Shown piece after piece: positions 1-14,237 of a DNA stretch of 64,000 nt. Where the stretch lies: contig NZ_JAQQWT010000005.1 in NCBI RefSeq assembly GCF_028610705.1, positions 102,631-166,630 of the forward strand. Reading direction: 5' to 3'. Numbering within the stretch: position 1 is the stretch's first letter; every line of letters begins with the position of its first letter. A program made the translations under genes and the position numbers. The DNA is from Halalkalibacter alkalisediminis (GTDB taxonomy: Bacteria > Bacillota > Bacilli > Bacillales > Bacillaceae_D). Below the pieces are notes generated by a model. The model made no database searches. It was not told the origin of the DNA and worked only from the letters and a program-made list of their open reading frames with translations.

Positions 1-76
1 GGCAGTGGCTCCACTCGTTGCGCGCCTTTTTGAGAAGACCGCTCAAAATGGCTTAAAAGATGGCAACGGCTCCGCT
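1..76 (-). repeat. hairpin-core repeat, core copy 1 (partial)
   Basis: This is a core of the dispersed hairpin-core family and is almost identical to the copy at 161-245. It contains GGCTCCACTCGTTGCGCG, an internal hairpin around TGAG/CTCA, and GGCAACGGCTCCGCTC. CGTTGC and GCAACG pair to close the central stem. The usual long hairpin is not intact here; only an AAAAAAGGG-type remnant lies at about 95-110. The copy runs off the left window edge. Short open frames across it are repeat artefacts. Confidence 0.8.
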
Positions 77-160
77 CGCACTTCCCGTAATAGCAAAAAA
101 GGGAAAGGGCAAACTCTTGGCCTGCTCTTTACCTTAATCTCCTGTGACGCGATATGCGGT

Positions 161-289
161 GGCAGTGGCTCCACTCGTTGCGCGCCTTTTTGAGAAGACC
201 GCTCAAAATGGCTTAAAAGATGGCAACGGCTCCGCTCACTGCTTCGTTGATATACAAAAAGGTAAAAAGCGACCTTTTTGTATATCAAC
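161..289 (-). repeat. hairpin-core repeat copy 2, forming the murA terminator
   Basis: On the minus strand a perfect hairpin (289-246, arm GTTGATATACAAAAAGGT, 8-nt loop) begins on the last bases of the murA stop codon. It is followed by the core (245-161). The hairpin ends in a T-containing arm and can act as an intrinsic terminator for murA. The core central stem is CGTTGC/GCAACG with an inner TTTTGAG/CTCAAAA hairpin. Confidence 0.85.
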
Positions 290-1608
290 TACACCAAATT
301 CGATTTCAATGGAGCTGGTGCGTCGAGGTTTTCAATTTCTTCGTCAACCTGTTCTTCTACACGTTCTACATCTGCTCCTAGAGCTTGGAGTTTTTTTGCT
401 AAATCGACGTATCCACGGTCGATGTGTTTTAATTCTGTGACGCGAGTGATTCCGTCTGCGACAAGTCCTGCTAGGATGAGGGCAGCGCCTGCTCGTAAGT
501 CAGTTGCCGCTACTTCTGCTCCTTGGAGCTTATTAGGACCTGAAACAATCGCTGAACGTCCTTCAATTTTAATGTTGGAGTTCATGCGACGGAATTCTTC
601 GACATGCATATAGCGGTTTTCAAAGACTGTTTCAGTGATCACACCTGTTCCATGCGCTTGCAGGAGTAGGGCCATCATTTGTGCTTGCATGTCGGTTGGG
701 AAGCCTGGATGTGGCATCGTTTTGATGTCGACTGGCTTTAACTTTTTTGGGCCGACTACGCGTAATCCATTTTCCACTTCTTCAATATGAACGCCCATTT
801 CACCCATTTTGGCAATTAAAGGACGTAAGTGTTCAGGTGTTGCACCTTCTACTACAATGTCACCTTGAGTCATTGCCGCAGCTACCATAAAGGTTCCTGC
901 TTCAATGCGGTCAGGGATGACTGTATGCTCCGCACCAATTAATTCTTTCACACCTTCAATACGAATTTCACCCGTACCTGCACCACGAACTTTTGCTCCC
1001 ATTGCGTTCAAATAGTTCGCTACGCAGACGATTTCTGGCTCTTCTGCAGCATTTTCAATGATTGTCGTTCCTTCAGCCAAAGTAGCGGCCATCATGATAT
1101 TCTCCGTTGCACCAACACTTGGGAAGTCTAGATAAATTTTTGCACCTTGTAAACGTCCATCGATGCGTGCTTCAATAAATCCATTTCCGATCTCAACAGT
1201 TGCTCCCATTGCTTCGAAGCCTTTAAGGTGCTGATCAATTGGACGTGACCCAATCGCGCAGCCTCCAGGTAATGCGATTCTTGCTTTTCCTACACGAGCA
1301 AGAAGTGGTCCCATGACAAGAAAAGAAGCTCTCATCTTGCGAACATATTCAAATGGTGCTTCTGTCTTTAACGTGTCACAAGCATTCACATGAAAGGCTC
1401 CGTCTTTATAGTCAACTTTAATATTCAAGTTTTTAAGAACTTCCTTCATTGTGTATACATCTGCCAATTTTGGCACATCATATATGTGGCTTGTGCCGCG
1501 GCCTGCTAGGATTGATGCAGCAATAACAGGCAGGACCGCGTTCTTAGCGCCCTCTACCTTAACTGTGCCGCGTAGCTGATTGCCACCCCGGACAATAATT
1601 TTTTCCAA
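289..1608 (-). CDS. murA: UDP-N-acetylglucosamine 1-carboxyvinyltransferase (MurA, MurAA type)
   Basis: This enzyme transfers enolpyruvate from PEP to UDP-GlcNAc, the first committed step of peptidoglycan synthesis, in the cytosol. The 439-residue product has the EPSP-synthase-like double fold. The PEP-binding Cys is seen at residue 117 in [14 protein letters not shown], and the KNAVLP motif lies near the N-terminus. The start is TTG at 1608, preceded by GGAGGGG. It lies downstream of ywmB, as in B. subtilis murAA. A second murA paralogue is at 49-50 kb. The terminator is the repeat hairpin at 246-289. Confidence 0.97.
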   Translation of the reverse strand: MEKIIVRGGNQLRGTVKVEGAKNAVLPVIAASILAGRGTSHIYDVPKLADVYTMKEVLKNLNIKVDYKDGAFHVNACDTLKTEAPFEYVRKMRASFLVMGPLLARVGKARIALPGGCAIGSRPIDQHLKGFEAMGATVEIGNGFIEARIDGRLQGAKIYLDFPSVGATENIMMAATLAEGTTIIENAAEEPEIVCVANYLNAMGAKVRGAGTGEIRIEGVKELIGAEHTVIPDRIEAGTFMVAAAMTQGDIVVEGATPEHLRPLIAKMGEMGVHIEEVENGLRVVGPKKLKPVDIKTMPHPGFPTDMQAQMMALLLQAHGTGVITETVFENRYMHVEEFRRMNSNIKIEGRSAIVSGPNKLQGAEVAATDLRAGAALILAGLVADGITRVTELKHIDRGYVDLAKKLQALGADVERVEEQVDEEIENLDAPAPLKSNLV

Positions 1609-1650
1609 CGTATTCCCCTCCGCGTCTAAATTATAGTCTCTTCTCTATCA

Positions 1651-2409
1651 TCAATATTCAGTGGTAATAATAGGCGTTCCTATTGTCACCGTTGTCCCAG
1701 CGCCCAATCCTTGATTTCCTCTAATCGCAACCTGGATATTCATTCTCGTCCCGTTCGTTTCAATGTAAGGTGTCCAATCAGGATTATAAGCGGAATAAGA
1801 GACAAACAACTCTTCATTTAGTGCTTCTACCGTTTCTGCACCTAGATGCTGAATCCAAGTTTTCGCCCTTTTTTCTATATCTTTTGAACTCGACCTGTCG
1901 TTTGCTTGAATCTGAACATAGGTTGTTGGGCTATCCATTTGAAGTTCCTGGATTCGCTCTTCAACTAATTCACCTACTATATTAGATTCAATGACAGATC
2001 CATTTGTTCCAAACACCTCATAAGTGACTAGGTGAGTAGATCCATTCTGGTTTGGTGTTGGATATGCGAAAAATTGTAGAGATTCAGTTAGTCCATTTGG
2101 TCCTACATATGTAAAGTGCGCCTTCCATTCCGACCCCTCTGTTAAAAGAGACGTATTTTCCCAACCATTCCTTTCAAACGAAGCAACTTCTTCCATAAAA
2201 TCCTCTTCAGTAGAAAGCCTTGCTTGAACTCGCTCATCTCTAAGACGAATTCTCCACTCATTAAGTTTCATGTCTTCGTTGTTTTCCACCAGTTGATAAA
2301 ACTCGTTTAATGGTTGTTGATACGTCGGAACATCATTTGCCCCTTGAACATGTGCATACCCTACTATTGAAAAAACTAAACCAAATACAACTAACCGCCA
2401 TGCAACCAT
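1651..2409 (-). CDS. ywmB: YwmB family protein (TATA-box-binding-like fold)
   Basis: This 252-residue exported or membrane-anchored protein has a hydrophobic N-terminus (residues 3-23, ending near VQGAND) that looks like a signal peptide. The rest matches the YwmB family in size and position. That family is known from a structure with a TATA-box-binding-protein-like fold, but its function is unknown. It sits between the DUF1146 gene and murA, the conserved Bacillaceae order. AGGAGA precedes the ATG. A role in envelope biology is only an inference from the neighbours. Confidence 0.8.
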   Translation of the reverse strand: MVAWRLVVFGLVFSIVGYAHVQGANDVPTYQQPLNEFYQLVENNEDMKLNEWRIRLRDERVQARLSTEEDFMEEVASFERNGWENTSLLTEGSEWKAHFTYVGPNGLTESLQFFAYPTPNQNGSTHLVTYEVFGTNGSVIESNIVGELVEERIQELQMDSPTTYVQIQANDRSSSKDIEKRAKTWIQHLGAETVEALNEELFVSYSAYNPDWTPYIETNGTRMNIQVAIRGNQGLGAGTTVTIGTPIITTEY

Positions 2410-2505
2410 TTATGTTCTCCTCCCCAAGAAAACGTTTATTACTATCATTTTTACCAAGAGGAGGTTTGCCATACATGGAAGTTGTAGTCATTCCTCGACA
2501 AAACC

Positions 2506-2748
2506 CTATTCAAACAAAAACCTGAGCATTTGCGATGAATGCAGGTAGTCAAGAAAAAATGAGCTGAGCAACTGGGCAATGGCAATCGTAACGATTATCA
2601 TTAATACCTTTGCCTTCGGACTATTTGGTTCTTTGACAAATAGATCAAATCGAAAAGATTGTAATGCCCACCATGTAACAGCCAAGAAAAAGACACTTGC
2701 AACAATATGTACAATTGCTTGTTGTCCAAATCCGTCGAACATTGTCAT
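2506..2748 (-). CDS. ywzB: DUF1146 small membrane protein (YwzB)
   Basis: This 80-residue protein has two predicted membrane helices (about residues 11-30 and 46-66). Length, hydrophobic pattern and location between atpC and ywmB fit the YwzB/DUF1146 family, whose function is unknown. The start may be the second ATG at 2742, which has a better distance from GGGAG. The spacer upstream carries a CcpA-like motif at 2900-2913. Confidence 0.75.
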   Translation of the reverse strand: MTMFDGFGQQAIVHIVASVFFLAVTWWALQSFRFDLFVKEPNSPKAKVLMIIVTIAIAQLLSSFFLDYLHSSQMLRFLFE

Positions 2749-2899
2749 TACTCCCTACCGCTGATCAGCTTTTAATTAGGCTAAAATCTTTTTCTATTGT
2801 TTTTCAGAAATCAGCCCATTTTCCATCATAACTGATACAAAATAAAAAATCTATAGGAGAAATATGTGTTTTTGTAGTTGTTCGGACCTATTTTTTCTC

Positions 2900-2913
2900 A
2901 GAAAACGCTTACT
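2900..2913 (+). promoter_or_regulatory. candidate cre (CcpA) site upstream of ywzB
   Basis: AGAAAACGCTTACT matches the catabolite-responsive consensus TGWAANCGNTNWCA at 12 of 14 positions. It lies about 150 bp upstream of ywzB, just past the atpC terminator. This rests on the motif alone. Confidence 0.3.
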
Positions 2914-2931
2914 TTTTTTAAAAGGGCAAAA

Positions 2932-2963
2932 CAAAAAAATAAGACACTGTCCTTGTGTCTTAT
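2932..2963 (-). terminator. atp operon terminator after atpC
   Basis: On the minus strand ATAAGACAC, a 7-nt loop and GTGTCTTAT form a 9-bp stem followed by a run of seven T. It lies about 45 bp past the atpC stop codon. Confidence 0.85.
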
Positions 2964-3006
2964 CATTTGTTAAGCGCACAAGAATTATGTCTTATTTTGT
3001 CGTTAT

Positions 3007-3580
<574 letters not shown>

Positions 3581-3582
3581 AA

Positions 3583-5073
<1,491 letters not shown>

Positions 5074-5092
5074 TTAAGCTACAAAAAATCTT

Positions 5093-5950
<858 letters not shown>

Positions 5951-6066
5951 TTATTTTCACCACCTTTTCGCAAAACTAAAACGAGTTACCCTGCATGAGA
6001 GGATTCGCCTGAATTGAAGCAAGTTCAATTCGGGGTAGCAGGCTAGAAGCCTGCTAGAATGCTCTA

Positions 6067-7593
<1,527 letters not shown>

Positions 7594-7596
7594 CTA

Positions 7597-8145
7597 CTAG
7601 CGTGTTCCGGCCAAAAGCTTGCGCCCGATTTGATCAAGCTGCGCTTTTACCGTTCCGTCATATATGCGATCTCCAATACGGACCTTAATGCCTCCGATTA
7701 GATCTGAATCGACAATGTTTGTTACTTCAAGATGCGATTTCTTTGCCTTTTTCGCAAAAATTTCCGCAATATGATCTTGCTCTTTCTCAGATAGCGGCTT
7801 TGGCGAATACACTTTCGCTTCCGCTACGTCCTGAGCTTCATAAGCTAATTCTTTAAACTTATTAATCATTGGAACAAGAATATCCGTTCTTTTACGCTCA
7901 ATAAGAAGCAATAGTGTATTTAATGTCATTTCACTTAAAGCTTTCGTGAAGTTCTCTTGAATAAACGCTTGCTTTTGTTGATTCGTTACTTTCGGATGAC
8001 TTAAAAGCGAAACGAATTCAGGAGTTGATTCAACAACTGCCTTTACTGTTTGCAGCTCTTCGTTTACTTTCTTTAGGTCATTTTTTTCTTGTGCCAATTG
8101 AAACAAGGCGTAAGCATAACGATTCGCTACTGCTAGATTGCTCAT
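7597..8145 (-). CDS. atpH: ATP synthase F1 subunit delta
   Basis: Delta joins the peripheral stalk to the top of F1 (OSCP homologue). The 182-residue product has the N-terminal helical bundle (VANRYAYALFQLAQE) and the conserved C-terminal segment IVDSDLIGGIKVRIGDRIYDG. The start overlaps the atpF stop by 4 bp (ATGA), indicating translational coupling. Confidence 0.97.
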   Translation of the reverse strand: MSNLAVANRYAYALFQLAQEKNDLKKVNEELQTVKAVVESTPEFVSLLSHPKVTNQQKQAFIQENFTKALSEMTLNTLLLLIERKRTDILVPMINKFKELAYEAQDVAEAKVYSPKPLSEKEQDHIAEIFAKKAKKSHLEVTNIVDSDLIGGIKVRIGDRIYDGTVKAQLDQIGRKLLAGTR

Positions 8146-8633
8146 AGCTTATCGCCTACTTCTTTTAGGTAATCTTGAACAAGCGCTTCTTGTGCTTTCT
8201 CATCAAGTTCTTTTTCAATCACTTTTGATGCGATTAAGACAGATAGACCTGCCACTTGCTCACGAAGAGCTGTAACAGCTTGCTCTTTTTCACGTTGAAT
8301 TTCTGCTAAAGCAGAATCCTTTAAACGCTCTGCATTTACTCTTGCTTGCTCTAAAATATCTTGACCTTGTTGCTCGCTAAGCTTTTTAGCTTGTTGAATG
8401 ATTTCTTGTGCTTCAAGTCTAGCTTTTTCTAACTCTTTACGTTGCTCTACTATAAAGTTCTCAGCCTCTTTACGATTCTTTTCAGCTGAGTCCAGGTTCT
8501 CATTTACGATTTGTTCACGCTTTTCCATTACACCCAATAAAGGCTTAAGTGCAAATTTACTAAGGAAAAAGAGTAGTGTAAGGAAGGCAACCAATTGATA
8601 AAGAATTGATCCCCAGTTAATATCAAAACCCAC
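8142..8633 (-). CDS. atpF: ATP synthase Fo subunit b
   Basis: This is the peripheral stalk subunit. The 163-residue product has one N-terminal membrane helix (about residues 8-28, ILYQLVAFLTLLFFLSKF) followed by a long charged coiled coil rich in E, K, Q and A, as expected for a b dimer. It lies between atpE and atpH and overlaps atpH by 4 bp. Confidence 0.97.
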   Translation of the reverse strand: MGFDINWGSILYQLVAFLTLLFFLSKFALKPLLGVMEKREQIVNENLDSAEKNRKEAENFIVEQRKELEKARLEAQEIIQQAKKLSEQQGQDILEQARVNAERLKDSALAEIQREKEQAVTALREQVAGLSVLIASKVIEKELDEKAQEALVQDYLKEVGDKL

Positions 8634-8797
8634 TTCGATTCACTCCTTTCTTGGATGTGAAAATAAACAATAATTTATTTAAGAACATTACTTTCATTCA
8701 TTACATGACGATACATAAGGAATGGCGAAGGTCCGAGAACCGAACTGTCGCCATTCACAAGTTATCTTGCTCGTCCTAAAGAACGAGCTCACTTGAA

Positions 8798-9025
<228 letters not shown>

Positions 9026-9090
9026 TTAGATTTATCTATGTTTTTTTATTATATAGAATGTCCTCGTAAAAGGACGGTTGTAACCTGATC

Positions 9091-10204
<1,114 letters not shown>

Positions 10205-10206
10205 TG

Positions 10207-10431
10207 CTATTTCCCGTCTCCTATAAAAGGTTCAATCGCTCTGTAAACTCCGTAGAACCCCGTGCCAAGTCCCAACAACAAAAAGGTAACGAGGAAAAAC
10301 GGCTTGGCCCCAAACTGGTTTCCTAACCAGAGACCCATAAACACTCCACTGACAGTTCCACCTACAATATAAGATGAAATGATAGAAACAAGTACCATGG
10401 CACGCCAAGGGCTACGTTTACCACCTGTCAT
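10207..10431 (-). CDS. atpZ: AtpZ/AtpI-like Mg2+-associated membrane protein
   Basis: This 74-residue protein has two membrane helices (about residues 12-34 and 43-62), with G-G-x-x-S-G in the first helix and a basic N-terminus. It is the first gene of the operon and matches AtpZ, the protein preceding AtpI in alkaliphilic Bacillus. There it has been implicated with AtpI in Mg2+ transport. B. subtilis lacks a gene at this place in most annotations. Confidence 0.82.
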   Translation of the reverse strand: MTGGKRSPWRAMVLVSIISSYIVGGTVSGVFMGLWLGNQFGAKPFFLVTFLLLGLGTGFYGVYRAIEPFIGDGK

Positions 10432-10489
10432 TAAGCGTCCTCCTCAAACTGTTGTTGCGCTTCATAAACCTTTATATGTAAACCTTCTC

Positions 10490-10533
10490 ATTATACCCTT
10501 AGTAATCGTACAATAGTGAAAACCCTGTGTCAA
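10490..10533 (-). promoter_or_regulatory. sigma-A promoter(s) of the atp operon
   Basis: The minus strand has TTGACA (10533-10528), a 17-bp spacer and TACGAT (10510-10505). A second, overlapping -10, GGTATAAT, has its hexamer at 10495-10490 but no good -35. Either would give a 5' leader of about 50-70 nt before atpZ. An inverted repeat, GCTCACATT/AATGTGACC (10591-10616), lies upstream and could be an operator. The rest of 10432-10760 holds only this and the protease terminator. Confidence 0.65.
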
Positions 10534-10709
10534 TGCGATTTGTCATTAATTCGACGGTTCATTTACCATGTTCACATAACTGTCAAAAAAGCTCACATTC
10601 AGTGGACAATGTGACCAATTTGACTAGACTTTTTTTCTTAGGCTCGTATACAGGGTGAGACTTGTAATACCATTGCTTCATTCGTCATTCATTGTTTTGA
10701 CCTCACCTC

Positions 10710-10756
10710 AACAAATCCAGACCTCATCTTTTGTCAAGAAAAGGTCTGGATTTGTT
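10710..10756. terminator. terminator of the S8 protease gene
   Basis: AACAAATCCAGACCT and AGGTCTGGATTTGTT form a 15-bp stem 4 bp past the protease stop codon. The T run is stronger on the plus strand (TATTTTT), so it may work in both directions. Confidence 0.75.
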
Positions 10757-10760
10757 ATTT

Positions 10761-13013
10761 TTATTTATCTTCTAACACTTGCGCTCCGATGACAATCGTT
10801 GATTCAATCGTGTCTTCTTTTCCATCCTTACGCGCATAGACTAGAGCCTTATACACTCCATCTGGTAAGTCAAGCTCCTTCCACTCTTCCCCTACCATTC
10901 CCCGCCCAACATCTTTTTTCGTGTCAAGGAAGCGAATAAATTGGAAGGTATCTGGATCATATAACGCAATGCCCATCTCCTCGGCTCCTCCTGGTAAATA
11001 AAGCTCATAGCGATATTCACCTGGATGATCTCCGTGACCGAAGTTAAAAGCCATCGCTCGAGGATAGTTCGGTTCTTCTATAAAAAAGACATAAGGGACA
11101 ATAATTGGATCTTCTCCACCTCCAATGACAATTTCGCCATGATGGATGCCTTCTGCAAGCACAGCTGGAAATAGATCTAGCTTTACGTCCACTTCCGTTT
11201 TGTCTCCAGGTTTGAGTGTTGTCGAAAAAGGAACTTCCCATTGCAAACCATCCGGAGCTTGAAATGGCGGTTTCACATGGTAGGTCCGGGTCTTATCATC
11301 ATGATTTTCGATCGTGAAGGTAACCATTCGTTTCTCTCGCGGATCGTCCTTTGTGTATTTTCCAAAGGTTAGTGCCCCAGGATATGCAAGTGTTTTAGCT
11401 TGAACGGCTTTATCTACTTGCAGTCTCCCCGCTCCTTGCTCGTATGGGTAATACGGCTCGCCGTCTGCTTTTACTAATTGCTTGGCCGTATTCATCATCG
11501 CTGCTTTAATTTGCACAGGTGTCCAATCAGGGTGAGCTTGTTTAATAAGTGCTGCAGCCCCCGCCACATGAGGGGCTGACATGCTCGTTCCATTTAAGCC
11601 AAGATAGCCTTTTGGAACCGTACTATCGATCGAGACACCTGGCGCGACTAAATCAGGCTTGACTTCCCACGTTTGTGTGACCGGCCCTCTTGAGCTAAAT
11701 GGTGCAATGAAATCTTCCTCGTTTCGATAAATCGTTCTAGCATATTGCTTATCTTTTTCGTTCTCTAGTTGTTCAAGAATCCAATCGCCATCTTCCTTTG
11801 AAATACTAACAACTGGAAGCTTGATCCCTTGTTCAACCGCGCCTACAAAAGCCCCTGGAAGGTTGTTGTATATGAGCACCGCCTTCGCTCCAGCCTTTTG
11901 CGCAGCCTTCGCTTTTTCTGCAAAAGGAATCATCCCTCTTTTGATAAGCACAATTTTATTTTCAGCCTCTACGTCTTCCCACTCATCCTCTAATCCATAA
12001 CCAGCTTCAACAATTTCAAAGTCACGTTTTAACGTCCAAGGAAGTGTCCCACCGATCGGGTATAGCGTCACTTCTTTTTCTAATCCGGCTATGGTCACAT
12101 AAGGTGTTTTTAAAGGAGGAGCTGAAGCCCCAACCGAGATCGCTTTTGTGGAAGTTCCCGGCGAGCCCACGGTCCACATATTCGGTCCACTGTTTCCGTT
12201 GGACGTGACGGCCACAATGCCTTCTTCCACTGCTTTATCGAGCGCAATACTCGTTGGCCAATCCGGTCCATTCACGGTATTACCAAGTGAGAGATTTAAC
12301 ACATCGACTTCATCGTCGATCGCTTTTTCAATCGCTTCAATGACTTGCTCCGTTGTCCCTTGCCCGCCTGGACCGAGAGCACGGTATGCATATAAATCTA
12401 CTTCCGGCGCGACGCCTTTTAGTTGCCCATTAGCGCCAATGATCCCGGCGACATGCGTCCCATGTAAAGTCGGAGGTCCTTGTGAAGCAATCGTCTCCAT
12501 CGGATCACGGTCATAATCAACAACATCATAACCACCCTTGTAATTAGCTTTTAAATCAGGGTGGTTGTAATCGATTCCTGTATCAATGACCGCTACTTTA
12601 ATCCCTTTTCCGCTCAGGCGCTCTCCACTAGGATCAAGCATCCCACGCATTTCATTTCCACCGATAAAAGGCACACTGCCATCTAAATTCGCTTTGTATT
12701 CCACGACTTTATCTACACGTTCTATTTCATTAAACGACTGAAGCATGTCCACTTCACTTTCTAGTAGCTCAATGGAAAATCCGTTCAACGTTCGCTTAAA
12801 TGTTTTTCGAATCTTGCTGTTCGGAAAAGCAGTTGATACAGCAGCAACCGCTTCCTCCACTTCCCCAGATGCCGTCACAATGACGACCACTTTTTCATCT
12901 GTATGCTCCTGTTCTCCCATATTTGGAATCTCAGGAAAAGTGGCAGCGAATCCGGTATTGATATTCATCGTAACTAATAGGATCGTTAACCAGCACATCA
13001 AAACATTTTTCAT
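10761..13013 (-). CDS. Vpr-like extracellular subtilisin-family (S8) serine protease
   Basis: This is a secreted protease precursor of about 750 residues. The start is ATG at 13013 (MKNVLMCWLT), giving a clear signal peptide; a 40-residue upstream in-frame extension has no such support. An I9-type propeptide covers residues about 40-105. The catalytic triad is visible as Asp144 (VIDTGID), His187 (HGTHVAG) and Ser477 (NGTSMSAPH), with the oxyanion Asn in SNGNSGPN. A PA domain is inserted at about residues 305-415. A beta-rich domain follows the catalytic Ser region. Length and architecture match Vpr. It sits between upp and the atp operon, where B. subtilis has no such gene. Confidence 0.92.
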   Translation of the reverse strand: MKNVLMCWLTILLVTMNINTGFAATFPEIPNMGEQEHTDEKVVVIVTASGEVEEAVAAVSTAFPNSKIRKTFKRTLNGFSIELLESEVDMLQSFNEIERVDKVVEYKANLDGSVPFIGGNEMRGMLDPSGERLSGKGIKVAVIDTGIDYNHPDLKANYKGGYDVVDYDRDPMETIASQGPPTLHGTHVAGIIGANGQLKGVAPEVDLYAYRALGPGGQGTTEQVIEAIEKAIDDEVDVLNLSLGNTVNGPDWPTSIALDKAVEEGIVAVTSNGNSGPNMWTVGSPGTSTKAISVGASAPPLKTPYVTIAGLEKEVTLYPIGGTLPWTLKRDFEIVEAGYGLEDEWEDVEAENKIVLIKRGMIPFAEKAKAAQKAGAKAVLIYNNLPGAFVGAVEQGIKLPVVSISKEDGDWILEQLENEKDKQYARTIYRNEEDFIAPFSSRGPVTQTWEVKPDLVAPGVSIDSTVPKGYLGLNGTSMSAPHVAGAAALIKQAHPDWTPVQIKAAMMNTAKQLVKADGEPYYPYEQGAGRLQVDKAVQAKTLAYPGALTFGKYTKDDPREKRMVTFTIENHDDKTRTYHVKPPFQAPDGLQWEVPFSTTLKPGDKTEVDVKLDLFPAVLAEGIHHGEIVIGGGEDPIIVPYVFFIEEPNYPRAMAFNFGHGDHPGEYRYELYLPGGAEEMGIALYDPDTFQFIRFLDTKKDVGRGMVGEEWKELDLPDGVYKALVYARKDGKEDTIESTIVIGAQVLEDK

Positions 13014-13107
13014 ATCCTTAACCAGCTCCCCCACCGTTTTGCATATATGGTTTAGTATGAACAGAAAAAGAAAAAACATGTATGAGATGGTGGGATGTGG
13101 GTAGGAA

Positions 13108-13242
13108 CGGCGACTTCCACAAGAATACGGCAACTTCTGACTAGTTTTCCGGCAACTTAATTCTGGAATTCAGCAACTTTTCTACCCTTTCCGACAACTA
13201 GACTCTCGCATTCGGCAACTCCTGGCCACATTCCGGCAACTC
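13108..13242 (+). repeat. 21-bp-period direct-repeat array A (core CGGCAACTT)
   Basis: Seven degenerate copies of CGGCAACTT begin at 13108, 13128, 13150, 13171, 13192, 13213 and 13234, so spacing is 20, 22, 21, 21, 21, 21. Sequence between the cores varies. The array fills the spacer between the upp terminator and the protease promoter region. No open frame or RNA fold explains it. Confidence 0.8.
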
Positions 13243-13245
13243 CAG

Positions 13246-13275
13246 CAAAAAAAGAGGCTGATTCCTCAGCCTCTT
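13246..13275 (-). terminator. upp terminator
   Basis: AAGAGGCTGA-GGAA-TCAGCCTCTT followed by TTTTTT on the minus strand, 12 bp past the upp stop codon. Confidence 0.9.
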
Positions 13276-13286
13276 CGCGCACATAT

Positions 13287-13916
13287 TTATTTTGTTCCAA
13301 ATAAGCGGTCTCCCGCATCACCTAAGCCAGGAACGATGTAGCCGTGATCGTTTAGTTTCTCATCCATAGCCGCTAAGTAGATGTCCACATCAGGGTGCGC
13401 TTCTTTTACGATCTCAACACCTTCTGGAGCGGCTACTAAGCACATTAATTTAATGGTTCTAGCTCCGCGTTTTTTCAAGCTATTAATGGCCTCTACAGCA
13501 GAACCGCCTGTTGCGAGCATGGGATCGATTACGATGAATTCTCTTTCTTCAACGTCCGTTGGAAGCTTCACGTAGTACTCAACTGGTTGAAGCGTTTTGG
13601 GATCACGGTAAAGACCAACATGTCCGACTTTCGCTGCTGGAATCATGCGAAGAATTCCATCGACCATACCAAGACCTGCACGTAGGATCGGCACTAACCC
13701 TAGTTTTTTACCGGCAATTGTTTTGGAATTAGCTAGTCCAACCGGCGTTTCTACCGTAACATCTTGCGTCGGTAAGTCACGCGTAATTTCAAATGCCATC
13801 AAACCAGCAACTTCATCTACTAGCTCACGGAATTCTTTTGTGCCTGTTTTTTTATCACGAATATACGTTAGTTTATGCTGAATTAACGGGTGATCAAACA
13901 CGAAAACTTTACTCAT
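13287..13916 (-). CDS. upp: uracil phosphoribosyltransferase
   Basis: This enzyme salvages uracil with PRPP to give UMP. The 209-residue product carries the PRPP-binding segment [15 protein letters not shown] and the uracil-binding C-terminal [11 protein letters not shown]. It follows glyA, as in B. subtilis. A promoter TTGAAG-17-TAGAAT lies about 40 bp upstream, with a purine-rich AAAAGGAG before the ATG. Confidence 0.97.
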   Translation of the reverse strand: MSKVFVFDHPLIQHKLTYIRDKKTGTKEFRELVDEVAGLMAFEITRDLPTQDVTVETPVGLANSKTIAGKKLGLVPILRAGLGMVDGILRMIPAAKVGHVGLYRDPKTLQPVEYYVKLPTDVEEREFIVIDPMLATGGSAVEAINSLKKRGARTIKLMCLVAAPEGVEIVKEAHPDVDIYLAAMDEKLNDHGYIVPGLGDAGDRLFGTK

Positions 13917-13957
13917 TAGCTTTTTAGCTCCTTTTACGATCTATTATCTCCTACAAA

Positions 13958-13986
13958 ATTCTACATAAAAAGCCTGCGCCCTTCAA
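13958..13986 (-). promoter_or_regulatory. sigma-A promoter of upp
   Basis: TTGAAG (13986-13981), 17-bp spacer, TAGAAT (13963-13958) on the minus strand. The rest of the 13917-14237 gap shows only this promoter and the glyA terminator. Confidence 0.65.
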
Positions 13987-14203
13987 GTTTTACTGTGATA
14001 AATTCTTTATTTCATTAATTTGTAATGTTTAGACTACTTAAGCACTCATCAAAATCTCCTGACAGATCTTGTGAATTAGACGTCGATAGAGATGCTTTTC
14101 TTCATAAACCCGTTCGCTGTATAGGAACGATTGTCCAGATCTATCTAACGTTTCGCCATTTAAACCATCCACCAGATTTACTCACAACAGGCACACAAAA
14201 ATA

Positions 14204-14229
14204 AAGCCGGACCTCTACAGGCCCAGCTT
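14204..14229 (-). terminator. glyA terminator
   Basis: On the minus strand AAGCTGGGCCT-GTAG-AGGTCCGGCTT, with two mismatches or bulges, is followed by TATTTTTG. It lies just after the glyA stop codon. Confidence 0.7.
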
Positions 14230-14237
14230 CACATTTC

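Noticed and set aside
5-440. Open frames of 62-111 codons on both strands across the left edge
   Set aside because: They lie in the hairpin-core repeats or opposite murA, lack ribosome sites and recur wherever the repeat recurs.
13108-13242. Array A as a CRISPR array
   Set aside because: The repeated core is about 9 bp with a 21-bp period, degenerate throughout, with spacers near 12 bp. CRISPR repeats are 23-40 bp and nearly identical, and no cas genes are nearby.
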